Positions 30,593 through 39,238 of a stretch of 43,124 nucleotides of DNA are shown here, piece after piece. Position 1 is the first letter of the stretch. Each line of letters begins with the position of its first letter. The stretch comes from Dehalococcoidia bacterium. Its GTDB lineage: Bacteria > Chloroflexota > Dehalococcoidia > Lucifugimonadales > UBA3495. Location: positions 1 through 43,124 of the forward strand of contig JAKUNL010000026.1 of assembly GCA_022451925.1 (NCBI GenBank). Reading direction: 5' to 3'. The notes below the pieces were generated by a model that had not been told where the DNA came from, did not search any database, and saw only the letters and a list, made by a program, of their open reading frames with translations. The position numbers were made by a program, and so were the translations under genes.

Positions 30593-32758
30593 CTAGTCAT
30601 CAATCTGCCCCTGTCTCAGGGCCAGACGTACCACCGCCAGTTCGTCCCAGGAGTAGTCTTCGCCCAGCATGTCCCTGACTGGCGTGAGGCGAGCTTCTCC
30701 TATCTCTTTGAAGGCTGATTCTATCTTGATGCGGCGTTCTTCTGATGGCATTAGGTGATTCAATTCAACCTGGCCGCCTTCTTGCACTAACCGCTCCAAG
30801 TGACTCCGGATCGTCGTCTCGCTGATTCCTCTTTCTTCAGCCGCCTCTGCCATTGAAAGACCCTGGGAAATCAAATCCCTGGTCTCTCGAATGCTCATAT
30901 TGATGCCTAATACGGTTCGCCTCTTGGGAGCTGTTATTGGCACTCGTTTGATTTCAGCATACTGGCTGTTTGCCTGGATATATTCGTTGATTACCTTCAG
31001 GAAGGGCCGGCTGAAATCTCTGAGTTTCGCATACCCAACACCTGATATATTGGAGAATTGCTGTTCGTCCACAGGCATGTGGAATGCCATCTGCTGCAGG
31101 GCCTTGTTGCCAAATATCTGGTAGGCAGGCACCTCACGCTGGGCGGCAATTTCTAGCCGCAGCGCCGCTAGTTCATCAAAGAGCTTGGTGTCATAGGCCG
31201 TCTCTCGGTTCAACGTATCCAAACTTTTCGGCATGGTCAGAGCTGTATGTTTGGGACGTGTTAGGGTCAAACTTTCCCGGTCTTTTAAGAACTTGCGCCC
31301 TCTAGCTGATACCGACAGTGTGGGGTAGCCACTGCTCTGTTGGGTCAGGAACCCGTTGGTGACTAAAGACCGCACCATTTCTTTCAGATCGTTCGAATCC
31401 ATATCCCGGGATATGCCGAAGACTGGTAAATCATGGTGACCCCGCTCCTTCACCGTCTTATTGTTGGAGCCGCGCAGGACGTCGACCAGATAGTTCGCAC
31501 CGAACCGTTCTCCGGTTCGAATGGAAGTGGACAAGATCTTCTGGGCAATCTCAGTGGCATCGAATTCCTCTCGAGGAAGTAAACAAATGTCGCAGCCGCC
31601 ACAATCGGTCTTTGGCCAATGTTCTCCCAAATATTCCATCAAGTAGGCCCGTCGGCAAGTTTGAAGATCACATAGAGTAAGGACCTGGCCAAGCTTGCTG
31701 TGGGCCTTGTCCCGTTCGTCGTCGTCTTCGATATTGCTGATGAAGTATTCCTGCTTAGAGCGGTCTCCGTAGGAATAGAAGAGCACACAATCACTGGGAA
31801 GGCCATCCCGGCCAGCACGGCCTGTTTCTTGATAGTAGCCCTCCACGGTTTTTGGAAGGTCATAATGCACTACCAAGCGGACATCAGGCTTGTCGATGCC
31901 CATGCCAAAGGCAATAGTCGCCACCACAATCTGGACCTGGTCGCGGATGAACTTTTCCTGGGTCTCTCGCCGTAGGTCACGGTCCAACCCTGCATGATAA
32001 GGCAGAGCGCTGAAGCCACGATCCGTAAGCTCTATGGCGGTTTCTTCGGTGGCCTTTCTGGAGAAACGGTAGATTATAGTGGAACCGCCGGGGTGCTTAT
32101 CCAACAGGTTTAGCAGAGTGTTTAGCGGTTCAGTCTTTGGTTGGATGGTATAAGTCAAGTTAGGCCGGTTGAAACTAGATATGAAGATATCTGGCTTGTT
32201 CAAGCCCAGCTGGGCTACGATGTCCTCTCTCACTTGTGTTGTTGCGGTAGCGGTTAATGCGATGACTGGAACTTTGGGGAATCCTTCTCTAAGAGCTTTC
32301 AAATTACGGTAATCAGGCCTGAAATCGTGTCCCCATTCTGAAATGCAGTGTGCCTCGTCGATAGCAATTAGGCTGATTTCAAGAGACCGCAAGAACCGCT
32401 GGAACCCGGGCAATGTCAGGCGTTCCGGAGCAACGTATAGCATTTTGAGTTCGCCACGCCTGGCCTGATCTTGGACTTCGGCAGATTCATCCGGGGAGAG
32501 TGTGCTGTTCAGCAGTCCGGCAGGAACGCCGTTGGCCTTCAGGCCGTCAACCTGGTCTTTCATCAAGGCGATGAGAGGGGAGACCACCAGCGTGAGGCCC
32601 CTGAATTGTATGGCCGGTAATTGGTAGCAAAGAGATTTGCCGCCGCCAGTGGGCATCAGCACCAAGGAGTCGTGTTTCGCGAGTACCTTGCTGATGATAT
32701 CTTCTTGGAGCGGAAGGAATTGGTCGAATCCGAAATATGCCTTCAGTTGTTCGAGCAC
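30593..32758 (-). CDS. recQ: RecQ-family ATP-dependent DNA helicase
   Basis: A 721-residue 3'-5' DNA helicase for recombination and repair. Walker A (MPTGGGKSLCYQ, K41), DEAH box (AIDEAHCISEWGHDFRPDY, residues 134-137), motif IV-VI stretches (STIIYRFSRKAT, ATIAFGMGIDKPDVR, YYQETGRAGRDGLPSD) and the zinc site (CDLQTCRRA, CGGCDIC) are all present. RQC winged helix follows, then an HRDC domain (about 525-600, LAALRLEIAAQREVPAYQIF), and a C-terminal helix-turn-helix (GLSMAEAAEERGISETTIRS). It matches the long RecQ form of many bacteria. The start is a GTG at 32758 with AGGATGAGG just upstream. No visible SOS box. Confidence 0.96.
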   Translation of the reverse strand: MLEQLKAYFGFDQFLPLQEDIISKVLAKHDSLVLMPTGGGKSLCYQLPAIQFRGLTLVVSPLIALMKDQVDGLKANGVPAGLLNSTLSPDESAEVQDQARRGELKMLYVAPERLTLPGFQRFLRSLEISLIAIDEAHCISEWGHDFRPDYRNLKALREGFPKVPVIALTATATTQVREDIVAQLGLNKPDIFISSFNRPNLTYTIQPKTEPLNTLLNLLDKHPGGSTIIYRFSRKATEETAIELTDRGFSALPYHAGLDRDLRRETQEKFIRDQVQIVVATIAFGMGIDKPDVRLVVHYDLPKTVEGYYQETGRAGRDGLPSDCVLFYSYGDRSKQEYFISNIEDDDERDKAHSKLGQVLTLCDLQTCRRAYLMEYLGEHWPKTDCGGCDICLLPREEFDATEIAQKILSTSIRTGERFGANYLVDVLRGSNNKTVKERGHHDLPVFGISRDMDSNDLKEMVRSLVTNGFLTQQSSGYPTLSVSARGRKFLKDRESLTLTRPKHTALTMPKSLDTLNRETAYDTKLFDELAALRLEIAAQREVPAYQIFGNKALQQMAFHMPVDEQQFSNISGVGYAKLRDFSRPFLKVINEYIQANSQYAEIKRVPITAPKRRTVLGINMSIRETRDLISQGLSMAEAAEERGISETTIRSHLERLVQEGGQVELNHLMPSEERRIKIESAFKEIGEARLTPVRDMLGEDYSWDELAVVRLALRQGQIDD

Positions 32759-32957
32759 GGCCTCATCCTAGCCACGGGTGTCAGATGATTCAAGGTAAAA
32801 TTGTCAGTATTTTTTATAAATGGTGGTCGGAGCCGGTTGAAGTACCTAGACCGAAGTGTCTACTTGATTCCGAACGAACAACCGCCGCTGATTATGAGAT
32901 TCGTCGAAGGGTTTCGAATCATGAATATCTGTTGCTGGGTTGCAGTTTGCCAATCTC

Positions 32958-33719
32958 CTATCGTCCCTTCCATACCGGCGCGCGTTTTTCTGCGAAAGCT
33001 AAGACACCTTCCTTGGCATCCTCGCTTTCAAGAATTTCGTTCCGTTTGTCTTGAGCGAACTGTACTCTTTCCTCTAAGCCCATCTCTGATCCCTTAATCG
33101 AGGCTTCTTTTATGGCTGCAAGTGATAGCGGAGCATTGGCTACGATCTTGGCTGCGATCTCTTCTGCCTTTCCCATGACCTCTTCCGGTTCAACTACATA
33201 GTTGACCAGCATCAACTCTAGAGCCTTGTCAGCATTAACGAAATCGCCGGTAAAGAGAAACTCGAAAGCGATATTCCTTGGCACAACTTGCGATAGCAGT
33301 GCTGGGCCGCTCACGGAGGCTATCCCCCGTTTGGCCTGGGGCCATCCGAACTCGGCCTTAGAAGAAGCGACGCGGATGTCACTGCCGAGGGCGATACCAC
33401 AGCCTTGGGCTAGGCAGACTCCGTTAATGGCTGCGATTATGGGCTTCCATATGTTTGATTGGACGACATATAGATCCCCAGTGCTTGGGCCTTCATTAGC
33501 GTTGCCTGAGCCCATGGCCACTAGGTCATGTCCGGTGGAGAACGCCCTACCTGCTCCTGTTACGATGGCACAGCGTACATCGGGGTTATTGTCCACATCC
33601 TGGAAAGCATCCCAGAGTTGTTGACGCATCGGTGGATCAATGGCGTTTAGCTTCTCGGGGCGGTTCATGGTGATATAAGCAATGCCCTGCTTAATCTCGT
33701 ATATTACTTCATCTGCCAT
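32958..33719 (-). CDS. Crotonase-family protein lacking both catalytic glutamates
   Basis: A 253-residue enoyl-CoA hydratase/isomerase-family protein. The CoA and oxyanion regions are present (GRAFSTGHDL; IAAINGVCLAQGCGIALGSD). Comparison with rat enoyl-CoA hydratase puts Gly108 at the position of Glu144 (GGGCEL there, AQGCGI here) and Gln128 at the position of Glu164 (FAQPE there, FGWPQ here). Hydration by the classical mechanism is therefore unlikely; crotonases without these residues include isomerases, hydrolases and decarboxylases. ATG 33719 has TGGAGG 8 bases upstream, and a heptad repeat lies before that. Upstream on the same strand are the MFS and CaiB genes. Confidence 0.88.
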   Translation of the reverse strand: MADEVIYEIKQGIAYITMNRPEKLNAIDPPMRQQLWDAFQDVDNNPDVRCAIVTGAGRAFSTGHDLVAMGSGNANEGPSTGDLYVVQSNIWKPIIAAINGVCLAQGCGIALGSDIRVASSKAEFGWPQAKRGIASVSGPALLSQVVPRNIAFEFLFTGDFVNADKALELMLVNYVVEPEEVMGKAEEIAAKIVANAPLSLAAIKEASIKGSEMGLEERVQFAQDKRNEILESEDAKEGVLAFAEKRAPVWKGR

Positions 33720-33743
33720 GTAGGTTCCTCCAAAAATAGCCGT

Positions 33744-33771
33744 CAGCTTTTAGCGTTCAGCGGTTAGTTTT
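33744..33771 (-). repeat. Heptad repeat before the crotonase gene
   Basis: Top-strand units CAGCTTT, TAGCGTT, CAGCGGT, TAGTTTT at exact 7-base period; on the minus (coding) strand these give GCTGAAC-like units. It ends 24 bases upstream of the ATG at 33719. Confidence 0.65.
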
Positions 33772-33851
33772 TGTGATTGGTTATAGCCAGTTTGGTCGCA
33801 GTCATTGTATAGCTCGAAGCATGGGTATTAAAGGGCGAATCTGCCGGAATT

Positions 33852-35180
33852 CTATTGAGTTGACTCGTGAATTGGTTCATCTTGGATTATCCGAGGAAAG
33901 GGCCTAGTTGCGCTGCTTATGATTAGAGCAGCCAACAGGTTAAGGGACACTATCATCCACCAAGATGATATATAGTCACCCGTTTCATCGTGGATGTACC
34001 CCACCAATGGTGCGCCAAGACCTGCGCTGATTAGCATGACCGGTAGGACTATGCCGCGGATGCTGCCCAGGAATGCACGGCCAAAGTATGCAGCGAAGAT
34101 GTATGAATGGACAATCATGCCTGCTCCTACGGAAAGGCCAAATGTAATGCCAGACGCAAATAGGAAAAACTCATTTCGACCAATCAATGCGAATCCCATG
34201 GCCAAAGCCAACCCAGAGAAGGAGCCAACTGCTATCACTCTAATAGGAATTCTGTCGGCCATCCAGCCTGCGAAAAGGGCCATGGTGGCCGCTCCACCTG
34301 CATCGCCAGCAAAGGAAAAAGAGACGATTTGGGGGTCGAAACCGTTTTCGATCCAGTAGGGTATTCGGTGAACGCTGGTACCGCCCTGAGCTATTCCAGC
34401 AAGGGCAAATGCCAACAGTAACTTCCACATGGTAGCGGTCTGGAAGGATTCTCGCACGGTCCAAGACCTTTCCTCAGTCACTGCCGGAACTACCGATCCT
34501 ACGAGGTTGTCTTTCAATGGCTCTGGCGGACTACCGTCTACCTCAAGTCCCATATCTTCGGGTTGTCTTCGTAGGAATATGGCCGAGAGCGGTACCGACA
34601 TAATCATAAAAATCACAGCCATCACAACCCAGGTGGAGCGCCAACCCATGCTACCCAATAGCATTTGGGTGAATGGTAGAAAGAACACTCCGCCGATACC
34701 CACACCGCTGATTGCAAGGGCGAGGGCCGCTCCCCTTTTGCGCTGGAACCACTTGGCCACTGGCACCGAAGTCATGATGTTTTGAGGGGCAGCAAGTCCG
34801 GTCATGCCTATAACACCGAATATCGCTACGACCTGCCACGGGGAATTGGCTCTACTCAATGCTATGAGGCCAATACCGATAATCAACCCCGATACTGGGA
34901 TCAGGATTCTGGGTCCATAACGATCGAGGAGCCGCCCAATGAAGTAGCTGGATACGCCCGCTGCCATTCTTCTAGTTGTAACCGCCCAGCCAAACTGGCT
35001 TCGGCTCATTCCTAGGTCGCCAGCCATGGGGATTACAAATAGACCGAAGCTTAGATTTCCGGTGGCCATGGTTGAGAAATTGACCAACCACATCACTGTG
35101 ACAATTATCCAGCCATAGAACATACCATTGGGACTTGCTCGTCCGGGTTTAGGGGAGTGGTCTCCGCCAGTGGAATGCAA
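33852..35180 (-). CDS. MFS transporter (oxalate/formate-antiporter or monocarboxylate type)
   Basis: A 442-residue major facilitator carrier with about 12 membrane segments. It has the family's opening FYGWIIVTVMWLVNF, the conserved loop GRLLDRYGPRILIPV between segments 2 and 3, and the internal repeat loop GWMADRIPIRVI. Family members (OxlT/MCT-like) take up oxalate, lactate or other small acids by antiport or with protons. Here the two upstream CoA-transferase genes on the same strand (only 1-4 bases apart) suggest a carboxylic acid as the substrate. The start is a TTG at 35180, or an ATG at 35123; neither has a clear ribosome-binding site, so translation may be coupled to the CaiB stop at 35182. 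Confidence 0.9.
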   Translation of the reverse strand: MHSTGGDHSPKPGRASPNGMFYGWIIVTVMWLVNFSTMATGNLSFGLFVIPMAGDLGMSRSQFGWAVTTRRMAAGVSSYFIGRLLDRYGPRILIPVSGLIIGIGLIALSRANSPWQVVAIFGVIGMTGLAAPQNIMTSVPVAKWFQRKRGAALALAISGVGIGGVFFLPFTQMLLGSMGWRSTWVVMAVIFMIMSVPLSAIFLRRQPEDMGLEVDGSPPEPLKDNLVGSVVPAVTEERSWTVRESFQTATMWKLLLAFALAGIAQGGTSVHRIPYWIENGFDPQIVSFSFAGDAGGAATMALFAGWMADRIPIRVIAVGSFSGLALAMGFALIGRNEFFLFASGITFGLSVGAGMIVHSYIFAAYFGRAFLGSIRGIVLPVMLISAGLGAPLVGYIHDETGDYISSWWMIVSLNLLAALIISSATRPFPRIIQDEPIHESTQ

Positions 35181-35181
35181 A

Positions 35182-36465
35182 CTAGATTATTCGGGATCCG
35201 GTCGGCTTGGTGCCGATGATCCCTGCTTCATCCAGTTTTTCTATCTCAATTCCGGTTAGTCCTAGCAATTCGCTATAGACTTCGCTGTTGTGTTGTCCCA
35301 GTGTTGGGGAAGGCCAGCGAACCTGACCGGGAGTGGCAGACATTCTCCAGGGTATTCCAGGGTACTGTTTGGGTCCGACTAGTGGATGATCTACGGTGAC
35401 AAAGGTGCCTCGGTCTTGGTAATGGGGATCTTTCAACAGATCGGGTCCCCGCAACACCGGGCCAGACGGGACTCCGACCTTCTGTAGTTTCTGGGTTACT
35501 GAATATACCTCTTGACTGATGGTCCATTTAGATATTATTTCATCCAACTCATCGTGGTTTGCTCGGCGTTGTTCCACGGTTGCGAATCTGGCGTCGTCTG
35601 ATAGGCCGGGAATGCCCATGATTTCTGTAAGGCTCTGCCACTGTTCTTCATTGGTAGCAGCGATGGTTACCCAGCGGTCATCGCCGACGCAGGGATAGCT
35701 GTTGGCCGGAGCGTACCATCCAGATCGGTTGCCTTGACGTTCTGGTTCCTGTCCGGTCATCTGGTAGGCCAGGACCTCTGGCCCCATCAGGGCCACAGAA
35801 GATTCCTGTTGAGAAACATCTATGAACATACCCTTACCTGTCTTTCGACGGTACCTGAGAGCTGCCAGCAGCACGCCTGCGGCATGAGAGCCGGTGATTG
35901 GGTCTCCATGGTTGATGCCCGATTTCATGGGCCCTTCTCCCCTGTAGCCTGTCATGTGAGCCATGCCGGATAGCTGTTCTTGGCCGATGCCGTAACCCAG
36001 ATAGCTTTTCCAGGGTCCGGTGTTACCGAAGGCCGGCATGGATACGTATATCAAGTCCGGACGGTGCTTGCGCAGTTCTTCGTAGGTATAACCTAGACGT
36101 TCAAGGCTTCCCTGGCGAAAATTTTCAATTACTACGTCACTGATGGATACAAGGCGTTCAAACACCCTACGCCCCTCATTCTTGGTCAATTCGAGAGTGA
36201 CGCCATATTTCGACATGTGAAGGCAATTGAACCAGCCGTTTCGGTTCCAAGGTTCGTCGCCCGGTTCTCCGTCGGGATAGGCTGCGATTCCCCTGGCAGG
36301 GCTGCCCGGGCCTCGGTGGGAGTCGTAAACACTAAGCGATTCCATCTTGATAATTTCGGCGCCCATGTCGGCAAATAACTTGGTGCAGTAAGGGCCTGCC
36401 CATATGCGTGAGAGATCTAGGACCCTGTAGTTTTTCAGTGGCGTGTTATCCGGCGGCTTTTTCAT
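35182..36465 (-). CDS. CaiB/BaiF-family CoA-transferase (copy 1)
   Basis: A 427-residue class III CoA-transferase that passes CoA between carboxylic acids. It has the N-terminal DLSRIWAGPYCTKLFADMGAEIIKMES, the NFRQGSLERLGYTYEELRKH stretch and MTGYRGEGPMKSGINHGDPI, all family marks. The ATG at 36465 has AAGGAGG 8 bases upstream, lying across the stop codon of copy 2, with 4 bases between the genes; an in-frame ATG at 36507 would run deep into the upstream gene. Tightly linked to the MFS gene downstream. Substrates are unknown; oxalate/formate, carnitine, succinate and (R)-benzylsuccinate transferases are relatives. Confidence 0.93.
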   Translation of the reverse strand: MKKPPDNTPLKNYRVLDLSRIWAGPYCTKLFADMGAEIIKMESLSVYDSHRGPGSPARGIAAYPDGEPGDEPWNRNGWFNCLHMSKYGVTLELTKNEGRRVFERLVSISDVVIENFRQGSLERLGYTYEELRKHRPDLIYVSMPAFGNTGPWKSYLGYGIGQEQLSGMAHMTGYRGEGPMKSGINHGDPITGSHAAGVLLAALRYRRKTGKGMFIDVSQQESSVALMGPEVLAYQMTGQEPERQGNRSGWYAPANSYPCVGDDRWVTIAATNEEQWQSLTEIMGIPGLSDDARFATVEQRRANHDELDEIISKWTISQEVYSVTQKLQKVGVPSGPVLRGPDLLKDPHYQDRGTFVTVDHPLVGPKQYPGIPWRMSATPGQVRWPSPTLGQHNSEVYSELLGLTGIEIEKLDEAGIIGTKPTGSRII

Positions 36466-36469
36466 GTGA

Positions 36470-37729
36470 CTATCCTCCTTGTCCCTGGATAAGTACACAT
36501 TGTTCAACTAATTCTGAAACTTGCTTGTCTGAGTAACCCAGCCAGGAATCCAATACCGACTTCGTGTGCTCGCCTAGCATCGGTGCTCGCTTGAAGACCC
36601 AGGCGTCAACGCTTTCTTCAGGCATGATTGGAGCCCCGGGGTAGGTTAGATTACCGGCCACTGGATGATTCAGCTCAACAAAATAATCTCTGTCCAAGAG
36701 CTGTTCCATCTCTAAGATATCTTTCATTGTGGCGACAAAGCTAAATCCCAACCCGCTTTCCTGTCCCGACTTAAATATGTCCAGCTTATTGTTTTCTATC
36801 AGGAATGGGAGCATATAGGCGTCCACTTCGTCAGCGTTTTCAAGTCTGCCTGAGCGTGAGACAAACCTTGGGTCAGAGAGCTCTTCACGGTTCATAATCC
36901 TGGCAACCTCCGGCCAACGGTGGTCGGGGCCGGCTATGATTCCTACGTGGCCGTCTTGACAGGGGTAGATTCCCCAAGCGGCGCGGCCGTAGCCTCGGTT
37001 CCCCACCCGGTTGTATTCCTGGCCAGAGTAGCTGTATTGCATCAACGCGTTTTCTAAGATGTTGGTGGCGTATTCGGCGATGGATAAGTCAATCTGCTGA
37101 CCTTCGCCCGTTTCTTCTGCGTACATTAGCGCAGCCATTGTCGCGGCAAAAGCGTTTTGCCCCGCTCCTAGTTGAGCCAAAGGCATACCCTCTTTCAGGG
37201 GTTCCTGTTCCGGCTCTCCGGTGATATTCATTAACCCGCCCAGGGCATAGAGGTTCAATTCTGAAGCTTTCCAGTCACGGTATGGGCCGGTCTGACCGAA
37301 GTTGGATATGGATGTCATAACCAGGGCTGGATTTATCTCCCGAATCTCGGGATAGGAAAGCCCTAGATTGTCCATGCCGGAGGGAGCGAAATTTTCGACC
37401 AAGATATCGGCTTTTGCCGCCATATCTAGCAACACTCTCTTTCCTTCGGGTGACTGCAAGTCTAAGGCTAAACTTTGCTTAGCCGTATTCAGATACAAGA
37501 ACCATGCACCATCTTCGGGTGGCATTTTCGTTTTTACAAAAGAAGGGGATGATGGGATTTCTGAGTTACCCGAAGCGAATGGTCCTAACCAACGTATACC
37601 GTCCCCTCGGGTTGGGTGTTCAACCTTAACCACATCCGCACCTAAACCTGACAACAGCTTGGTGCAATATGGCCCGGCTATATAGTGGGTAAGGTCTAAG
37701 ACCTTGACGCCTTCCAGAAGTCCTGGCAT
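36470..37729 (-). CDS. CaiB/BaiF-family CoA-transferase (copy 2)
   Basis: A 419-residue class III CoA-transferase, diverged from its neighbour. It has VKVLDLTHYIAGPYCTKLLSGLGADVVKVE, ENFAPSGMDNLGLSYPEIREINPALVMTSISNFGQTGPY and AQLGAGQNAFAATMAALMYAEETGEGQQIDLSIAEY, standard family stretches. The ATG at 37729 has GGAGA about 9 bases upstream. First gene of a three-gene minus-strand operon (CaiB copy 2, CaiB copy 1, MFS). Two adjacent unlike copies may form a heteromer, or act on sequential acids. The promoter should be within the 296 bases before the divergent DSD1-like gene. Confidence 0.93.
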   Translation of the reverse strand: MPGLLEGVKVLDLTHYIAGPYCTKLLSGLGADVVKVEHPTRGDGIRWLGPFASGNSEIPSSPSFVKTKMPPEDGAWFLYLNTAKQSLALDLQSPEGKRVLLDMAAKADILVENFAPSGMDNLGLSYPEIREINPALVMTSISNFGQTGPYRDWKASELNLYALGGLMNITGEPEQEPLKEGMPLAQLGAGQNAFAATMAALMYAEETGEGQQIDLSIAEYATNILENALMQYSYSGQEYNRVGNRGYGRAAWGIYPCQDGHVGIIAGPDHRWPEVARIMNREELSDPRFVSRSGRLENADEVDAYMLPFLIENNKLDIFKSGQESGLGFSFVATMKDILEMEQLLDRDYFVELNHPVAGNLTYPGAPIMPEESVDAWVFKRAPMLGEHTKSVLDSWLGYSDKQVSELVEQCVLIQGQGG

Positions 37730-38025
37730 ATATCTCTTCTCCTATGAAATGGCTTTCCTAGGCGTGGAACCGCTCCCGAAAGCCGTTGCGATTGTTGCAC
37801 CGGACGTTGTGAATTGCAACCATTCAGAGAGCGAGTCTTGCTTTAACGATGTGGTATGCTCTCGGCCAACCGCTGCAGCCATATAACGGTTTTGTTCAAC
37901 TCAGCATATTACAAAGTTGACGTGATTATGCTTGCATTCTTGTCGCGGGGATTCTAAGTGGCAAGTTTTGATTGGGACATGTTGGCCTATAGCGATATCG
38001 ATTAGAGTAGTTGGAGACAACGCAT

Positions 38026-39138
38026 ATGGAACGTCCTATTTTCCATCCGGTGGGAACACCTATAGAACAACTTGATACTCCGGCATTGGTAATTGATCTG
38101 GATGTCATGGATCGAAATATCCGGACTTTTCAAAGCTATTTTGCTGATTCATCTGTTAAAACCAGGCCTGTGGTAACCAGCCACCTCTGCCCTCAGATTG
38201 CCCGCCGACAACTTGAATCGGAAGGTACCAATGGCGGTGTCGCGGTTACCACATTAGGAGAGGCTGAAGTCTTCGCCAACTCTGGCTTCGCGGACATATT
38301 ACTGGCTAACCAGGTGGTTACCGCCTCCAAGATTAAGCGACTGTGTGCTTTGGGATCCCAGGCAAGAATTGGGATAGCGGTCGATAATCCTGACAACGCA
38401 AAACAACTTTCAGAAGGTGCCGTTGCCTCTGGAGTCGAGTTGCGAGTATTGGTTGAGATTGAAGCAGGTATGGGCCGCTGCGGCGTCGTCCCCGGACCGC
38501 CTGTGGTAGCCTTGGCCCAAACTATTGAAGGTCTACCTGGTTTGAAATTCGACGGCATAATGGGTTCTGTTCCAGGCCCCAAAAGTGATGATGATCTTCT
38601 TTCCCATGAGTCGAAAACTCAGGCGAACCTTCAGGTGGTATTAGACAATAAATCTGCCATTGAGCAGGATGGGTTGCCGGTTGGTGTCGTCAGCGTAGGT
38701 GGCACACACTGCTATGTTCAGGCGTTACAGATGCCAGGAGTTACCGAGGTCCGTGCAGGGCGTTATCCGCTTATGGATCACAGACTCAAAGCATTCCTCC
38801 CCGAACTTTCTCCGGCGGCTAAGATACTGGCGTCAGTGATCTCCCATCCAGTTGAGGGCATGGCTGTATTGGACGCTGGGCACAAATCCACAGCCCCAGA
38901 CCAGGGACGTCCGGTGTTGGAAGGTATAGAAGGCGCCGCCGCTACTCGTTTCAGTGCCGAGCATGGCATCGTGGAGCTTGAGGGTGACGTTCAAGGCAGA
39001 TTAAATCCAGGAGAAAAAGCCTGGTTGGTACCCTACGAATTAGGGGCCACAGTGAATCAATATGATTACTTTCGCGCAGCCAAGAACGGTAAACTGGAGG
39101 GCTTTTGGCCTATATCCGCCCGCGGAAAACTTGCTTAA
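38026..39138 (+). CDS. DSD1/D-threonine-aldolase-like protein without the PLP lysine
   Basis: A 370-residue alanine-racemase-fold protein of the D-serine dehydratase/D-threonine aldolase family. The opening GTPIEQLDTPALVIDLDVMDRNI and the late TEVRAGRYPLMD are typical. At the PLP site relatives read R-P-H-x-K-T-H-K-x-P; here it is RPVVTSHLCP, with Thr51 in place of the Schiff-base lysine (codon at 38176) and Leu54 for the second Lys. The metal-binding H-x-C/D near the end (PNHxC in relatives) is PYELG. So neither PLP linkage nor zinc binding looks possible. It may be a binding or regulatory protein. The ATG at 38026 (rather than a TTG at 38011) follows GGAG. Divergent from the CaiB operon. 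Confidence 0.85.
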   Translation: MERPIFHPVGTPIEQLDTPALVIDLDVMDRNIRTFQSYFADSSVKTRPVVTSHLCPQIARRQLESEGTNGGVAVTTLGEAEVFANSGFADILLANQVVTASKIKRLCALGSQARIGIAVDNPDNAKQLSEGAVASGVELRVLVEIEAGMGRCGVVPGPPVVALAQTIEGLPGLKFDGIMGSVPGPKSDDDLLSHESKTQANLQVVLDNKSAIEQDGLPVGVVSVGGTHCYVQALQMPGVTEVRAGRYPLMDHRLKAFLPELSPAAKILASVISHPVEGMAVLDAGHKSTAPDQGRPVLEGIEGAAATRFSAEHGIVELEGDVQGRLNPGEKAWLVPYELGATVNQYDYFRAAKNGKLEGFWPISARGKLA

Positions 39139-39238
39139 AATCCCACGATTCTATTTATGAAAAAATGTTATGGATTCCCAATTTCTTGAAGGGATACCAT
39201 GAGACATTTCTACCACTAAAAACGGAGTTTGGAGTTTT

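Noticed and set aside
31385-31400. GTTCGAATCC resembling a tRNA T-loop
   Set aside because: It lies inside the RecQ gene and no cloverleaf can be formed around it.
36466-36507. Upstream ATG for the first CaiB gene
   Set aside because: It would overlap the preceding gene by 38 bases and lacks the AAGGAGG seen before 36465.
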